A stretch of 64,000 nucleotides of DNA from Elephas maximus indicus (lineage: Eukaryota > Chordata > Mammalia > Proboscidea > Elephantidae). The stretch is taken from contig NC_064839.1 in the NCBI RefSeq assembly GCF_024166365.1, positions 36,220,378 to 36,284,377 of the forward strand, read 5' to 3'. Position 1 is the first letter of the stretch, and each line of letters begins with the position of its first letter. This document shows positions 1 through 25,484 of this stretch, in pieces. The translations under genes were made by a program, and so were the position numbers. A model generated the notes under the pieces. The model made no database searches and was not told the DNA's origin. It was given only the letters and a program-made list of their open reading frames with translations.

Positions 1-356
1 GCTGTGCAGAGGCACGGCTGAGGAAGCCTTGCTCTTGAGCCCTCTGGCTATTGCTCGCCAGCTCCCTGCCTCCGCAGCCCTGGCCCACCTTCATCTGCGC
101 ACCTCTTCCTCCCCCTCACTCCACCCTCTCCAAATCCTAGCTGGGCCCTCGGTGTGCAGGGTCCTTTTTTGGTTTTTCTTTTTCTTCAAGATTTTGAGAG
201 TAGCAGATGCCACCTAAGGCCTACTGTGTCCTCTACAAAGTGCTAAAATGTGGAAATGAGTTGTTGGCGTTTTTAGTTCTATTTATCAATTTATTTTTAA
301 CCGGTGGCTTTTTTTTTTTTTTTAAATTTGTGTTCTACTGTGTTTCTTGTGTTTAG
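1..356 (+). other. End of WWP2 intron 10
   Basis: No coding similarity to the WWP2 exon that should precede exon 11. It holds CT-rich sequence, then a T-rich stretch and the polypyrimidine tract feeding the acceptor at 355-356. Confidence 0.8.
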
Positions 357-15062
<14,706 letters not shown>

Positions 15063-15289
15063 CTGAGGCCGCCTCCCTCCTGCTCCCCCCCCGCCCCCAG
15101 CACACATGTAGTCACGAGTCCTCCCTGCCTGAGAGGCCACTGGCCATGCAGCCCTTGGGAGGCCTCTGCAGGATGGTAATCCTGGGCGGGGACCACACTG
15201 TCATCATGTTGGTGGCAGCAGAGCCTGACCCCAAGAGGCCCTGCTTGCCAACCCCACCCACCCACTGGTGGCAGTCTAGAATAAAGCCC

Positions 15290-15295
15290 ACTAGT
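15290..15295 (+). terminator. Candidate proximal polyadenylation signal AATAAA in the WWP2 3' UTR
   Basis: Canonical hexamer (CTAGAATAAAGCCC) 228 nt after the stop codon. The downstream GT-rich element is weaker than at the distal site, so use is uncertain. Confidence 0.4.
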
Positions 15296-16760
15296 CACCT
15301 TTGGCCCTGTCACCCATTTGCAAAGTCTGGAGGGCTGACCCTCTCTGCAAAGCTCCCCCGCCGTCTCCCGGAAACAAGCCCTAGGTGTGAGTGTGTATGC
15401 AAGCACAGGTGGGCTGCAGCAGGAGCCCTGTCTCACAGGGTGGTTGCATGAGAAGGAAATCAGGCTCTTGGGGTAGCTGTTCTGGACTGGGGAAGCCAAC
15501 ATTCTTTGCCAGTAAAGAAGGTTTTGTTTGAAATAGAACTTTCCAGAGATCTGCATGAAATGAAGGTCTCATGACCTCTGGGTCTTGGTTTCCCTCCCTT
15601 GCAGGGCTCCAGCCACACAGGTTTAGCAGCGAGGCCCCTCTCTCCACCAGAGGGGGCCAGTCCACTCTTTCGTAGCAAATAAGGTTGCACAAGCTGCGTA
15701 GGTCTCATGGTGGGGGAGACAGTCAATTCCCTCAGACGTTCTTCTTCCTTTTATATATAAACTTGAAGCATTTTATGTGTAGGGTTGCTTTATGTTTTGT
15801 TTTGGTATGCTGCTGTCACTTTCTGTCAGGAGCTGGTGCACCAGGTGTTGCTGGGACCTTGAGGGACCCATCCAGCCCTGTTGGTCCAAGAGCTACTCCT
15901 TATTGGTCCAAATAGCTACTCCTCTCTGGAAGCCACCATCAGTTCTGCGAGCTCAGGCAGGCCTGGCCCGGTGGCTCAGTGTCACAGTGGCCTATTCCCT
16001 GACAGAGAGGAAAAGGGTCAGTGTCCGAAGCACCACCCTAACCTTGCCCCTGTAACAGAGATAGAATTCCCTTCACTAGATAAAGCCACCCAGGCAGCCC
16101 AAGTGCCTGGGCAGATGGACCTGTGGAGTTCCTCCCCGCCAGCCCCTGGGGCTCCCAGCAGGCTCATCAGTCCCCTGTTCAGAGTGAAGTGTGTTGCAGC
16201 CAGCCTCAGGTGTGTTCGTCTGTGTAGAGTTGAGCCTTTATCTGCATGCAGGAAATGATGTCTTTGAAAAGCAGCTGAAGGGCTCAGAGTTGCTGCAAAA
16301 GGTCTGGTCTGATTTCTGGAGCTCCCACCAGCCTCTGATATGGGCATCCTGGCATTCACTGAAATCTTGAAGGACAACATACTCCACTGGGATGCTGGCA
16401 TAGTGATGGTTGTGGCATCCCCTGGCCAGGCCCCCAGGGTCCCAGTGCTTGATTGTCCCAGGTCCCTGCAATAGGCTCTCGGACTGGTCGTGGAAACCTG
16501 CTGAGCATTGGCTCACTTTCCCAGATCCTCATCCTCTCCCTGGGCCCATGAAGGGTGAACCACGTGCCCGCTTGTGCTTGTGTGCTGAGCTGAGTGACCC
16601 AGCTCCCTGCAGCTCAGCCTTTCTTCCTCTCAGTTGTTTGCTGCGATTCATTACAGCATCTTAGCACACAGGGCGCTACATTGGGTAGGTTGGGGTGGGA
16701 GCTGCTGTGCAAGATTTGAATGCAGCAGGCTCATGGGTGTTCAGAGAGTGTGTGTGTTTG

Positions 16761-16778
16761 TGTACATATGTGTATATA
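16761..16778 (+). promoter_or_regulatory. Two Pumilio-type elements (TGTACATA, TGTATATA) in the WWP2 3' UTR
   Basis: TGTACATA at 16761-16768 and TGTATATA at 16771-16778 both match the PUF-protein consensus TGTANATA. They sit in tandem about 110 nt before the polyadenylation signal. The motif match is seen; regulation by PUM1/PUM2 is inferred. A neighbouring TG run raises the chance of a random match. Confidence 0.45.
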
Positions 16779-16880
16779 ACTGCAGTGTTTGTATGGAGTG
16801 CCCTTCGGTCGCACTGGGTTGGTCACCAGATTGTTTTGTAATGCCTGCCCCCTCGCCTCAGTATTGCCAGTTTCTTGTGC

Positions 16881-16886
16881 AATAAA
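16881..16886 (+). terminator. WWP2 distal polyadenylation signal AATAAA
   Basis: Canonical hexamer in the context GTGCAATAAACAATC with a G/T-rich element 15-35 nt downstream. It is the last good signal before repeat-rich intergenic DNA. Confidence 0.85.
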
Positions 16887-16905
16887 CAATCAGCAGCCGT
16901 GGGTG

Positions 16906-17570
16906 GTGTTGGTGTGGATGTCTACAAAGTTACTGCCCTCCCAGGCCTCTGGGCCCCACTAGACCCTTTAGGCCCTGGCAGAGGCCGAAGTTCCATGACT
17001 TGCTAGTTTTGAGGGGGGGAGTATACATCACTAACCAAGACCACCGCAGAGTTGGGGTAGGTGGCCGAAACCTTGTCCAGGAATCACTGGCTTCATCCCT
17101 CGGTCAGCTGCCTCTCTTTACCTTTTCAGAGCCCTCTGCCTCCCCTGGCTAGGCCGGGGTTTCTTTGCATAGGTGCTGTGGGGAGCAGAATGTGAATAGC
17201 TGTGGCTACAGATCATGTGGGCTTCAGAAAACAGCTCCTGGGGACGGTATTCTGGGCAGCATTACATTCAGGAAACATTTACTACGGTGTCACAACTTCC
17301 AAGGTGATAGGACTCCCTCATTTTGAGCTCCTGGTCACACAGGGGCTTGCCTCTCACTTTTTTTTGACAGTTGAGGGTTTAAAGATGGGACAGATGACCA
17401 TGATGCTGTAGTTTGATGCATTTGACATGGAAGTGACTGTCATGGATGAACCGTTGCTCTGATTGTGCCTTTACCCACAGGAGGCAGAGCTGTTCAGAGA
17501 GGGCTCCCTCCCTGGAGGTTTTCAGCTGAATTCACTCCCCACCCAAAAGTGTTTTTCATTTGACAGGGGA
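16906..17570. other. Intergenic DNA after WWP2, no recognisable feature
   Basis: Single-copy-looking sequence between the WWP2 polyadenylation site and the first intergenic L1 relic. No exon, RNA gene or clear repeat seen. Confidence 0.6.
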
Positions 17571-18250
17571 ATGCTATGCTTTGAAAAAAAATTATTGAAA
17601 AAAGCCCACATGTGATACATACTCCTTAAATTCAAATAAGACATGCTCAAGTGAAGATTGTTCTCCCCACTCATATCCCTAGAAGTAACCACTGTTCACA
17701 GTTTGCTGTGGCCTTCCCAGACAATTTTGTGTGCATCTACAATTGTATATACGTACACTTTTTTTATATACCATGTTGAACAACTGGCTTGTTTCATTAA
17801 GTGAGATATTAGAGATACTTTCCATGTTCATCCGTATAGATCTACTTCATTCCCTAACTACCGCACAGTGTTCTGTATTATGGCGGTTCTATTGTACATC
17901 TGTCTCGTACTCACAGGCATTTCAGCTGTGTCCACCGTTTGCTCATGGCTGTGAACTTCCGTGACACCATGGGCAGGGCTTGTGCATTGAGCGCTGCTCT
18001 TTCACTAGGGCGTCCTGGATCACTAATTATGCCCCTGTATTTTTATTTTAAAAATTTAAAAAGTTTCTAAAATTCAAAGATACAAAGGGTCTACCGTGAA
18101 AGGCCTCCCTCACTTTTTTGTCCCTTAGTCACTCTGATTGCCTCCTGGAGGCAACTATTGTTGGCAGTTTCTTTTGAATCTTTCCAGATACTCTTAAAAA
18201 ATCCCAACAGGTTCTACCAAATTGCCCTTCTAAAAGATTCTTGTTTGTTC
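17570..18250 (+). repeat. L1ME-like 3'-UTR relics
   Basis: Two sense segments. One has AGAAGTAACCACTGTTCACAG, CCTTCCCAGACAATTTTGTG and GATACTTTCCATGTTCATCC. The other, near 18050-18200, has ATACAAAGGGTCTACCGTGAA and GGAGGCAACTATTGTTGGC. Both are typical of L1ME 3' UTRs. Confidence 0.75.
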
Positions 18251-18531
18251 AGCTATGGCTGGTATCTCGTGCTGTTCCGCTTGTAAAATGAATCTTTAAG
18301 CTCTCCCACCTGTTTTTCCTGCTCTCCTTTCCCTTTTCCATCTCTTAACTTTGGACAGATACCTGCTCTTTCACTTTTCCACGATCATAGTTGTTTATTT
18401 TTAACATCTACATTTTGTTCTGTAACCATAATGAAATCTTCTGTATCTTTTTAAAAAGGTTTATTCCTAAAGCTGAAAAGCAACAAAAATGTTTACATTA
18501 TAATTATATAAATTTTGTTTACTCCAGAGCC

Positions 18532-18661
18532 AAATACCAAAACCAAACCTATTGCTGTCCAATCGATTCCAACTCATAGTGACTCTACAGAACAGCGTAG
18601 AACTGCCCCATAGGGTTTCCAAGGAGCGGCTGGTGCATTTGAACTGCTGACCTTTTGGTTA
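18532..18661 (-). mobile_element. AfroSINE, antisense, tail-side half (split by an LTR)
   Basis: Tail, body and GACCTTTTGGTTAG are present; the copy is then interrupted at 18662 and resumes at 19188 with CAAGCTCTTAACCACTG. The two parts together form one element. Confidence 0.93.
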
Positions 18662-18666
18662 GGGGG

Positions 18667-19182
18667 TGTCTTAGTCATCTAGTGATGCTACAACAAAAAT
18701 ACCACAAGTGGATGGCATTAACAAAGAAATTTATTCTCTCACAGTCTAGTGGGTTACAAGTCCAAATTCAGGGTGTCAGCTTTAGGGGAAGGCTTTCTCT
18801 CTGTCAGCTTGAGAGGAAGGTCCTTCTCGTTAGTCTTCGGTTGGTCTGGGAGCATCTCAGTGCAGGAACCTCAGGTCCAATGGATGTGCTCTGCTCCTGA
18901 CACAGCTTTCTTGGTGGTATGAGGTCCCCATCTCTCTGCTTGCTTCCCTTTCCTTTTTATCTCTTGAGAGATAAAAGGTGGTGCAGGCCACACCCCAGGG
19001 AAACTCCTTTTACTTTGGATCAGGGATGTGACCTGGGTAAGGGTAGTGTTATAATCTCACCCTAATCCTCTTTAACATAAAATGACAATCACAAAATGGA
19101 GGACAACCACACAGTACAGGGAATCATGGCCCAGCCAAATTGATGCACACATTTTTTGGGGGACATAATTCAGTCCATGACA
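18667..19182 (+). mobile_element. Solo-LTR-like element inserted in an AfroSINE
   Basis: Begins TGTCTTAGTCATCTAGTG and ends CAGTCCATGACA, so it has TG...CA termini. It is 516 bp long and flanked by GGGGG at 18662-18666 and 19183-19187. A second copy of the same family is at 23377-24061. Internal landmarks are GCTACAACAAAAATACCACA, GGGGAAGGCTTTCTCTCTG and GGACATAATTCAGTCC. Style and 5-bp duplication fit ERVL/MaLR-type LTRs, but the family name is uncertain. No retroviral coding sequence is present. Confidence 0.8.
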
Positions 19183-19187
19183 GGGGG

Positions 19188-19220
19188 CAAGCTCTTAACC
19201 ACTGAGACACCAGGGCTTCC
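19188..19220 (-). mobile_element. AfroSINE, antisense, head-side remainder
   Basis: CAAGCTCTTAACCACTGAG then CACCAGGGCTTCC is the missing head of the copy that starts at 18532, separated by the LTR-like insertion. Confidence 0.9.
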
Positions 19221-19716
19221 CAGAGCTAAATAGTATAATACAATTTTTTCTTGCACAGCTCTTTCCTCCTAGGGTTTCCAGTTGCCTTTTATTTAGTAAT
19301 AAAATTACTATTTTATTATATGCTCCTTTCTCCCCCTTACCCTGAAGTGGTTTAAGTAAAATTTAATAATCAGGAAGAGTCCCGCGACACCTGACACTCA
19401 TATAATAAGTTCCTCATATAAAAAGCCAAAGATACAAAATTGTTTTGGAAGTGAGGAGCAAATAGGAGTACTTTTGGCCGTCAGAGCCCCTATATGGGAC
19501 TCACCGGTGCCAGAAAGACTCTTCACACAAAGTAGAACCTCGTCAGACCTGGAAAGCTCAGCTCTTGCTACACCACTGCCTTTCTATATTGGGGTTCACA
19601 CTGCCTTTCCAGAAAAACTTACACTAAAGATCTATGTGCTTCCATAAGGAATGCTTAGGAAGCACAGGCATTCCTGGTTCTTGTATATATATTAGTGTTT
19701 GTGAATACATACATAT

Positions 19717-19881
19717 GGAAACCCTGGTGGCATAGTGGTTAAGAGCTATGACTGCTAACCAAAATGTCGGCAGTTTGAATCCACCAGGCACTCCTTGGAA
19801 ACTCTATGGGGTACTTCTGTTCTGTCCTATAGGGTCACTATGAGTCTGAATTGACTCGATGGCAATGGTTTTTTTTTTTTT
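19717..19881 (+). mobile_element. AfroSINE, sense
   Basis: Complete copy from GGAAACCCTGGTGGCATAGT to GACTCGATGGCAATGG and a T-run. Possible target duplication ATACATA. Confidence 0.95.
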
Positions 19882-19894
19882 TAATACATATACA

Positions 19895-20059
19895 TGGTGC
19901 CCTGGTGGTGCAGTGGTTAAGAGCTCAGGCTGCTAAGCAAAAGATCACAGTTCAAATCCATCAGCCACTCCTTGGAAACCATATGGGATAGTTCTACTCT
20001 GTCCTGTAGGGTAGCTATGAATGAGAATCGACTCGATGGCAGTGAGTTTGCTGTTTTGG
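19895..20059 (+). mobile_element. AfroSINE, sense, second tandem copy
   Basis: Head GCCCTGGTGGTGCAGTGGTT to tail ATCGACTCGATGGCAGTG; only about 14 bp separates it from the previous copy. Confidence 0.95.
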
Positions 20060-20095
20060 GTTTACACAGGTACCTATATCCATACGCTCACACAC

Positions 20096-20610
20096 ATATG
20101 CTGTTGTGTTGTGTTGGCTCTGACTCCTGATGACCTCACGTGTAACAGAACGAAACGGTGCCCAGGCCTGTGCCATCTTCACAGTGTGTGGGTCCATTGT
20201 TGTGACTGTTGAGTCAGTTCATCTCGTTGAGGATTTCCCTGACTTTCACTGGCCTCTACCAAGCAGGATGTCCTTTTCTAGCAACTGGTCTTTCCTGATG
20301 ACATCTCCAAAGTAAACAAGCCTAAGTCTCATCATCTTCACTTCAAAGGAGCGTTCTGTTTGTATTTCTTCTGAGACCGATTTGGTTGTGTTTCTGGCAG
20401 TCCACGGTATATTTGGTATTCTTTGCCGCCACCACCACAGTTTGAACGCATGGATTCTTTTTCTGTCTTTGCTTGTCATTATCCAGCTTTCACATGCATA
20501 TGAGGCAATTGAAAAAGACCATGGCTTGGGTCAAGTATACCTTAGTCATCAAGGTGACATCTTTGCTCTTTAAAACTTTAAGGAAGCCTTTTGCAGCAGG
20601 TTTACCCAAT
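20096..20610 (-). mobile_element. RTE/BovB-like LINE, 3' part, antisense, decayed
   Basis: The - strand reads a degraded RTE C-terminal region: RIHAFKLWWWRQRI, IPWTARNTTKS, then MRLRLVYFGDVIRKDQLLEK. These resemble the conserved C-terminal block of BovB/RTE reverse transcriptases. 5'-truncated, with stops and frame breaks. The 3' tail points to the low-coordinate end. Confidence 0.88.
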
Positions 20611-20616
20611 GCAGTA

Positions 20617-20658
20617 CACACACACACACGCACAACATGCACACACACACACACACAT
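20617..20658. repeat. (CA)n microsatellite, interrupted
   Basis: Two runs of CA units separated by GCACAACATG, at the 5' edge of the adjacent RTE fragment. Confidence 0.9.
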
Positions 20659-20684
20659 TAAGGAGTTGCCTCATATGGCTGTTG

Positions 20685-20940
20685 TTATTAGTTACCATAG
20701 AGTTGGCCCCCGACTCATGGCCACCCCATGCACAGCAGAAGGAAACGCTGCCTGGTCTCGCACTGTCCCCATAATCTGTGGAAGCTCAGACTGTTGCGAT
20801 CCGCAGGGTTTTCATTTGTTGATTTTTCAGAAGTAGACCACCAGGCTTTTCTTACCATTCTGTCTTAGTCTAGAAGCTCTGCTTAAACTTGTGCAGCATC
20901 ATAGCAACGTGCAAGTCTCCACTGACAGATGGCTGTTGGG
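20685..20940 (-). mobile_element. tRNA-Gly-type long SINE, antisense, head missing
   Basis: The reverse complement matches the body and tail of the SINE at 13357-13705: ATCTGTCAGTGGAGACTTG, GTTGCTATGATGCTGC, GTCTACTTCTGAAAAATCA, and a tail with GGCCATGAGTCGGGGGCC. The tRNA-like head is not found. Confidence 0.8.
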
Positions 20941-21245
20941 GCTGGAAAATTCTGAAATCCTTAGAGTAGGCCAGCAGGCTGGAAACCCAGCAGGCGGTGA
21001 CGCTGCAGTCTCGAGACAGAATTTCTTCTCTGGGAAACCAGCTTTTGCTCTTAAGGCCTTTGACTGATTGGATAAGGTCCACCCATCTTACCTAGGATAC
21101 TCTCCTTTAAAGTCAAGTGATTGTAGATGTTAGCCACATTTACACAATACCATCATAGCAACATCTAGATTACCGTTTAGATTAAATAGATTAAATAACT
21201 GCGTACGCTAGGCTAGCCGAGCTGACACATAAAACTAACCATCAC
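20941..21245 (-). repeat. Degraded LTR-like or other mammalian repeat
   Basis: CCTTTGACTGATTGGATAAG, GTCCACCCATCTTACC and GCTGACACATAAAACTAACC resemble an old mammalian ERVL-type LTR end. Family and orientation are uncertain. Confidence 0.45.
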
Positions 21246-21454
21246 GGTGCCCAAAGTTATTATCTTAGTTCATTTCCCTATAGTTCTCCCCATGAAATCT
21301 AAGGATGTCAGATACTACTTCTCAAATTGGGCCAAATGGTTACGGCAAAACAGAAGATCTTTTATACTCATTCACTATCAGTGTAATGGGGTTTTGGGAG
21401 GGAGAAAAGATAAAAGCCTGTCAGAATTGCGTTTTTGCTAGTCAGCCAAGATTG

Positions 21455-21800
21455 GTGGTCCTCACTTCCGTGTGAACCACTTATGAAGCGTTTTAGAAAC
21501 AGATTCCCAGCGTTTCTAATTCAGCAGGTCAGGGGTTGTTGTTGTTAGGTGCTGTCGAGTTGGTTCCAACTCATAGCCACGCTAGGTACAACAGAACAAA
21601 ACACTGCCCAGTCCTGTGCCATCCTCACAATTGTTATGCTTGAATCCATGGTTGTAGCCACCGTGTCAGTCCATCTCATTGAAGGTCTTCCTCTTTTTTG
21701 CTGACCCTCTACCAAGCATGATTTTCTAGGTCAGGGGTAGGGCAGGACTAAATGTTTAGTATCACAGCTGATTCCGATGTAGCTGGGCCCATACTTCGAA
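21455..21800 (+). repeat. MER5A-like (hAT-Charlie) relic, split by an RTE tail
   Basis: GTGAACCACTTATGAAGCG...CAGCAGGTCAGGGG before the insertion and CAGCTGATTCCGATGTAG after it fit MER5A-type DNA transposons. Confidence 0.6.
21536..21727 (-). mobile_element. RTE LINE 3' tail, severely 5'-truncated, antisense
   Basis: Reads on the - strand from ATCATGCTTGGTAGAGGG through CAGTGTTTTGTTCTGTTGTA to the AACAACAACAAC end. Target duplication AGGTCAGGGG at 21526-21535 and 21728-21737. Only 192 bp were copied, typical of early-terminated target-primed reverse transcription. Confidence 0.88.
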
Positions 21801-23376
21801 TAGCTGTTGTAGTATGGTCAATTGGGGTCTTCAAAAATGGAAATGAGTTGCTCAGCCAGTCAGCACCCTCTTCTGGAAAGTTCCCCAGGCATTTTACAAA
21901 GATTTGCAACCTACAAATGTTTGCTACTATTTGAAGAGGCCTGGTTTTAGTGAATCCAAGTCTTGCAAAGTTTTCTTGAACAGAAACAAGTTAAAAATGA
22001 AAGTGACTCTCATGGGCTGTGCTTTGGTGTTTCTGGGGATTTGGAAACAGGAGGGCAGTGGTTACTGAAATAGGACTGGAGGAATGTAGGGGCACTGGAG
22101 GCACTCACTGCTGAACTCGGAGCAGTGTTGTATGGGTTTACAAAAGCCAGTTGTTAAATTTTTAGGAATTTTGTGAGCTGGAGGCTAAACACAGCCGTCG
22201 TTAAAAATTAAATTATATAAACTTATAATTAAGTAACTTAAAAATGTAATTAGTACTCAAAACATATCACATCCTAATTATTTTACTATCATGTGTGCTC
22301 TTGAGGTTGTTTTTGTCTGTTTTATATGTTTGGTGGAAATACTATATAATGTCCTAATGTGCATCTCATCCCAACTCATGTTGGTAACTTGGTATCAGCT
22401 ATGGTGGGAGTATTTACACCAGGGAAATTGGCAAAGGCTACAAATGAAATGTTTCAGCAAACAGTTACAGTGCTCGAGGTACTCACTTGTCTATGGCAAG
22501 AAATTTGGAAGACAGCTAGCTGGTCAGCCGACTGAAAGAGACCCATATTTGTGTCCATTCCAAAGAAAGGTGACCCAACAATATGGAAATTATTGAACAA
22601 TGTCATTAATATAACATGCAAGTAAAATTTTCCTGAAGATCATTCTAAAGTGGTTGTAACAGTACATTGACAGGGGACTGCCAGAAATTCAAGCTGGAGT
22701 CAGAAGAGGACATGGAATGAAGGATATCATTGCTCATGTCAGATGGATCTTGGCTGAAAGCAGAGAATACCAGAAAGATGTTTATCTGTGTTTTATTGAC
22801 TATGCAAAGGCAGTTGACTATGTGAGTCATAAATTATGAATAACATTGTGAGGAATGGTAATTCCAGAACACTTAGTTGCACTCATAAGGAACCTGTACG
22901 CAGAACAAAAGGCAGTCGTTGGAGCAGAACTAGGAGATACTGTGTGGTTTAGAATAAGGAAAGGTGTGAGTCAGGGTCTGTATGCTGAGCAAATAATCCA
23001 AGGAGCTGGACTATATGAAGAAGAATGGGGTATCAGGATTGGAAGAAGACTCATTAACAACCTTTGATATGCAGATGACACAGCCTTGCTTGCTGAAAGT
23101 GAAGAGGACTTCAAACACTGATGAAAATCAAATACTACAGCTGTCAGTATGGATTACACTCAATATAAAGAAAACAAAAATCCTCACAGGTGAACCAATA
23201 AACAACATCATGATAAATGGAGAGATTTAAGTTGTCAAGGATTTCATTTTATTTGGATCCACAATCAACACCCATAAAAGCAACAGTCAAGAAATCAAAT
23301 GACATATTGCATTAGGCAGATCTGCTGCAAAAGATCTTTTTAAAGTGTTAAAATGCAAAGATACCGCTTTGAGGAC

Positions 23377-24061
23377 TGTCTTAGTTATCTAGTGCTGCTG
23401 TAACAGAAATACAAGTGGATAACTTCAACAAACAAGTCTGTTCTCTCATAGCCTAGTAGGCTAGAAGTCCAAATTCAGGGCATCAGCTCCAGGGGAAGGC
23501 TCTCTTTTGGCTCTGGAAGAAGATCCTTTTCATCAGTCCTGCCCTGAACCAGGAGCTCCTTAGAACAGGGACCCCAGGTCCAAAGGATACGCTTTTCTCC
23601 TTGCACTGCTTTCTTGGTGGTATGAAGTCCACCTGAGTCTCTCTGCCTGTTTCTCTTTTAAGTCAAAAGAGATTGACTTAAGACACAACCTAATCTTGTA
23701 GACTGAGTCCTGCCTGATTAACATTTTTTTTTTCTTCTGTTGCTGTTGAGTCAATTCGGACTCATAGCAACCCTATAGGACAGAGTATAACTGCCCCATA
23801 GAGTTTCCAAGGAGCGCCTGCTGGATTCAAACTGCCGACCTTTTGGTTAGCAGCCGTAGCTCTTAATCACTATGCCACCAGAGTTTCCCTCATTGACATA
23901 GCTGCCTATAATCCTGCCTCATGAACATTATAGAGGTAGGATTTACAACATACTGGAAAATCACATCAGATGACAAAATGCTGGACAATCACACAGTACT
24001 GGGAATCATGGCCTAGCCAGGTTGACGCATATTTTTGGGGGACACAATTCAATCCATTACA
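23377..24061 (+). mobile_element. Solo-LTR-like element inserted in the RTE LINE
   Basis: Same family as 18667-19182: starts TGTCTTAGTTATCTAGTG, ends CAATCCATTACA. Flanked by AGGAC at 23372-23376 and 24062-24066. The uninterrupted paralogue at 57815-57835 reads TTTGAGGACTAAGGTG, which shows the empty site. Without the AfroSINE nested inside it is about 530 bp. No coding region. Confidence 0.85.
23735..23889 (-). mobile_element. AfroSINE, antisense, inside the LTR-like element
   Basis: Complete antisense copy (tail GTTGAGTCAATTCGGACTC, head CACTATGCCACCAGAG). Third level of nesting: SINE inside LTR inside RTE. Confidence 0.93.
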
Positions 24062-24540
24062 AGGACTAAGGTGTGTCTAACCCAAGCCATGGTATTTTCA
24101 GCCACCTCGTATGCATACAAAAGCTGGACAGTGGATAAGGAAGACTGAAGAATTGATGCCTTTGAATTATGGTGTTGATGAAGAATATTGAATATAACAT
24201 GGACTGCCAGAAGAATGAACAAATTTGTCTTGGAAGAAGTAGAGCCAGAATGCTCCTTAGAAGTGAGGATGGCAAGACTTCATCTGATGTACTTTGGACA
24301 TGTTTATCAAGAGGGCCCAGTCCCTGGAGAAGATCATACTTGGTAGAGAGTCAGTGAAAGAGAGGAAGACCCTCAACAAGATGGATTGACACTGACTGCA
24401 AGGATGGTCTCAAGCATAGCAGTGATTGTGAGGACGGTGCGAATCCTCGCAGTGTTTCATTCTGTTGTACTATGAGTTCGTTCTGTTGTCGCTGTGAGTT
24501 GGAACTGACTCGATGATCACCTAACGACGACAACAACAAA

Positions 24541-25484
24541 TCAGCTCCCTACTCCTTTTCTGAGAGCCGGTTGTTACACATTTACTAGCATACTTACTGA
24601 CTATGGTCTTTAAAGAAAACCAGGAGTACTACCGGCACTGAGGAAAATCAAAGTATGAGCTGTCTGAAGGGCAGAAAAAACCTTGTCCAGGCAGTAGCGA
24701 GGATGGAGGTGTGGCAGCTTGACCCAGTCTTTTTTCAACCCCCCCCACACCAAATTCCTTAAAATTTTGCCTAGAATTTTGCCGCCCAAAGCAGTGGTAG
24801 TGGGAAGGAACTTTGGGAGAGGTTCCTAATTCTTTCCTGAACTAGCGACCAAGCATTTGTCTTGCCACGAGATTAGCGCAGTCAATGGTGCCATCTAGTG
24901 CTCAGAGGCAGAATGGCTCCAGAGAGAAATATTTCTTGATCTGTCATTAGCTGCCTAGGGATAACAGAACAAAACGTTGCCTGGTCATGCACCATCTTCA
25001 TTTAGGCCCTGGAAACAGATTAACTCTCGACTTTCTCTTTTCTTTTCCCTCCACCCCCACTACTTTTGGAGTCTTACTTGTTTTGTAGATATTTTTATAG
25101 AAAAATGGTGAAAGAAAAGGCCTGTTCATAACTTTCTGGTGAATGGGATGTTTCATTCTGTTATAATGACCTGTGTTAAATAATTTATTTGAAGTGAAAA
25201 TAATTATGCATGGTTAAGTTCTCATAGCTGGAGAGTCCTCCAGATCCTGGGGTTCCCAGTTTTTTCTTAAAAGGTTTATTTTGCATTGGAAAAGTAACAT
25301 AATAGGCCTTCAATACAGGTTGCACTTCCCTTTTGTCTCTTCAGTAACTGATGGTCTGAGCAGAAATTAAGGAGCATTTATTAATAGCTAATTAGTTGGC
25401 CCAAAACTGTTGTTCCACTTCGATAGTTCCCATCCTTTGTTTAAAGATAACTATACGTTCCCTGAGTGCCAGTCATGTGCTCAG
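24541..25484. other. Intergenic DNA with a small SINE/RTE-tail fragment
   Basis: Mostly featureless; a short RTE-tail piece (CAGAACAAAACGTTGCCTGG) at about 24960-25000 on the - strand. Confidence 0.5.

Larger units (their letters stand above)
15063..16905 (+). other. WWP2: WWP2 3' UTR
   Basis: GC-richer, repeat-poor sequence directly after the stop codon, ending just past an AATAAA signal at 16881-16886 that is followed by a GT-rich stretch (GGGTGGTGTTGGTGTGG), the usual downstream element. An earlier AATAAA at 15290-15295 could give a UTR of roughly 250 nt. Two Pumilio-type motifs lie near the distal end. The exact cleavage site is inferred. Confidence 0.85.
22400..24540 (+). mobile_element. 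RTE/BovB-like LINE, sense, pseudogene split by an LTR
   Basis: Decayed reverse transcriptase reading: GMKDIIAHVRWILAESREYQ and YLCFIDYAKAVDYV, then YADDTALLAESEED, TLNIKKTKILTGEP and FILFGSTINTHKSNSQEIK. After the LTR the C-terminal block resumes at 24066 and the element ends with ACGACGACAACAACAAA. A TGA stop directly precedes the YADD catalytic motif, and other stops and shifts exist, so it is inactive. It is interrupted at 23377-24061. The 5' limit is uncertain. Confidence 0.9.

Noticed and set aside
22855..23230. RTE open frames as an active reverse transcriptase gene
   Set aside because: A stop codon precedes the YADD motif, frames shift repeatedly and an LTR interrupts the element; it is a pseudogene.
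18667..24061. The two LTR-like elements as parts of one provirus flanking internal coding sequence
   Set aside because: Each has its own different 5-bp duplication (GGGGG and AGGAC), and the DNA between them is SINE, RTE and unrelated repeats with no gag or pol, so they are separate solo insertions.
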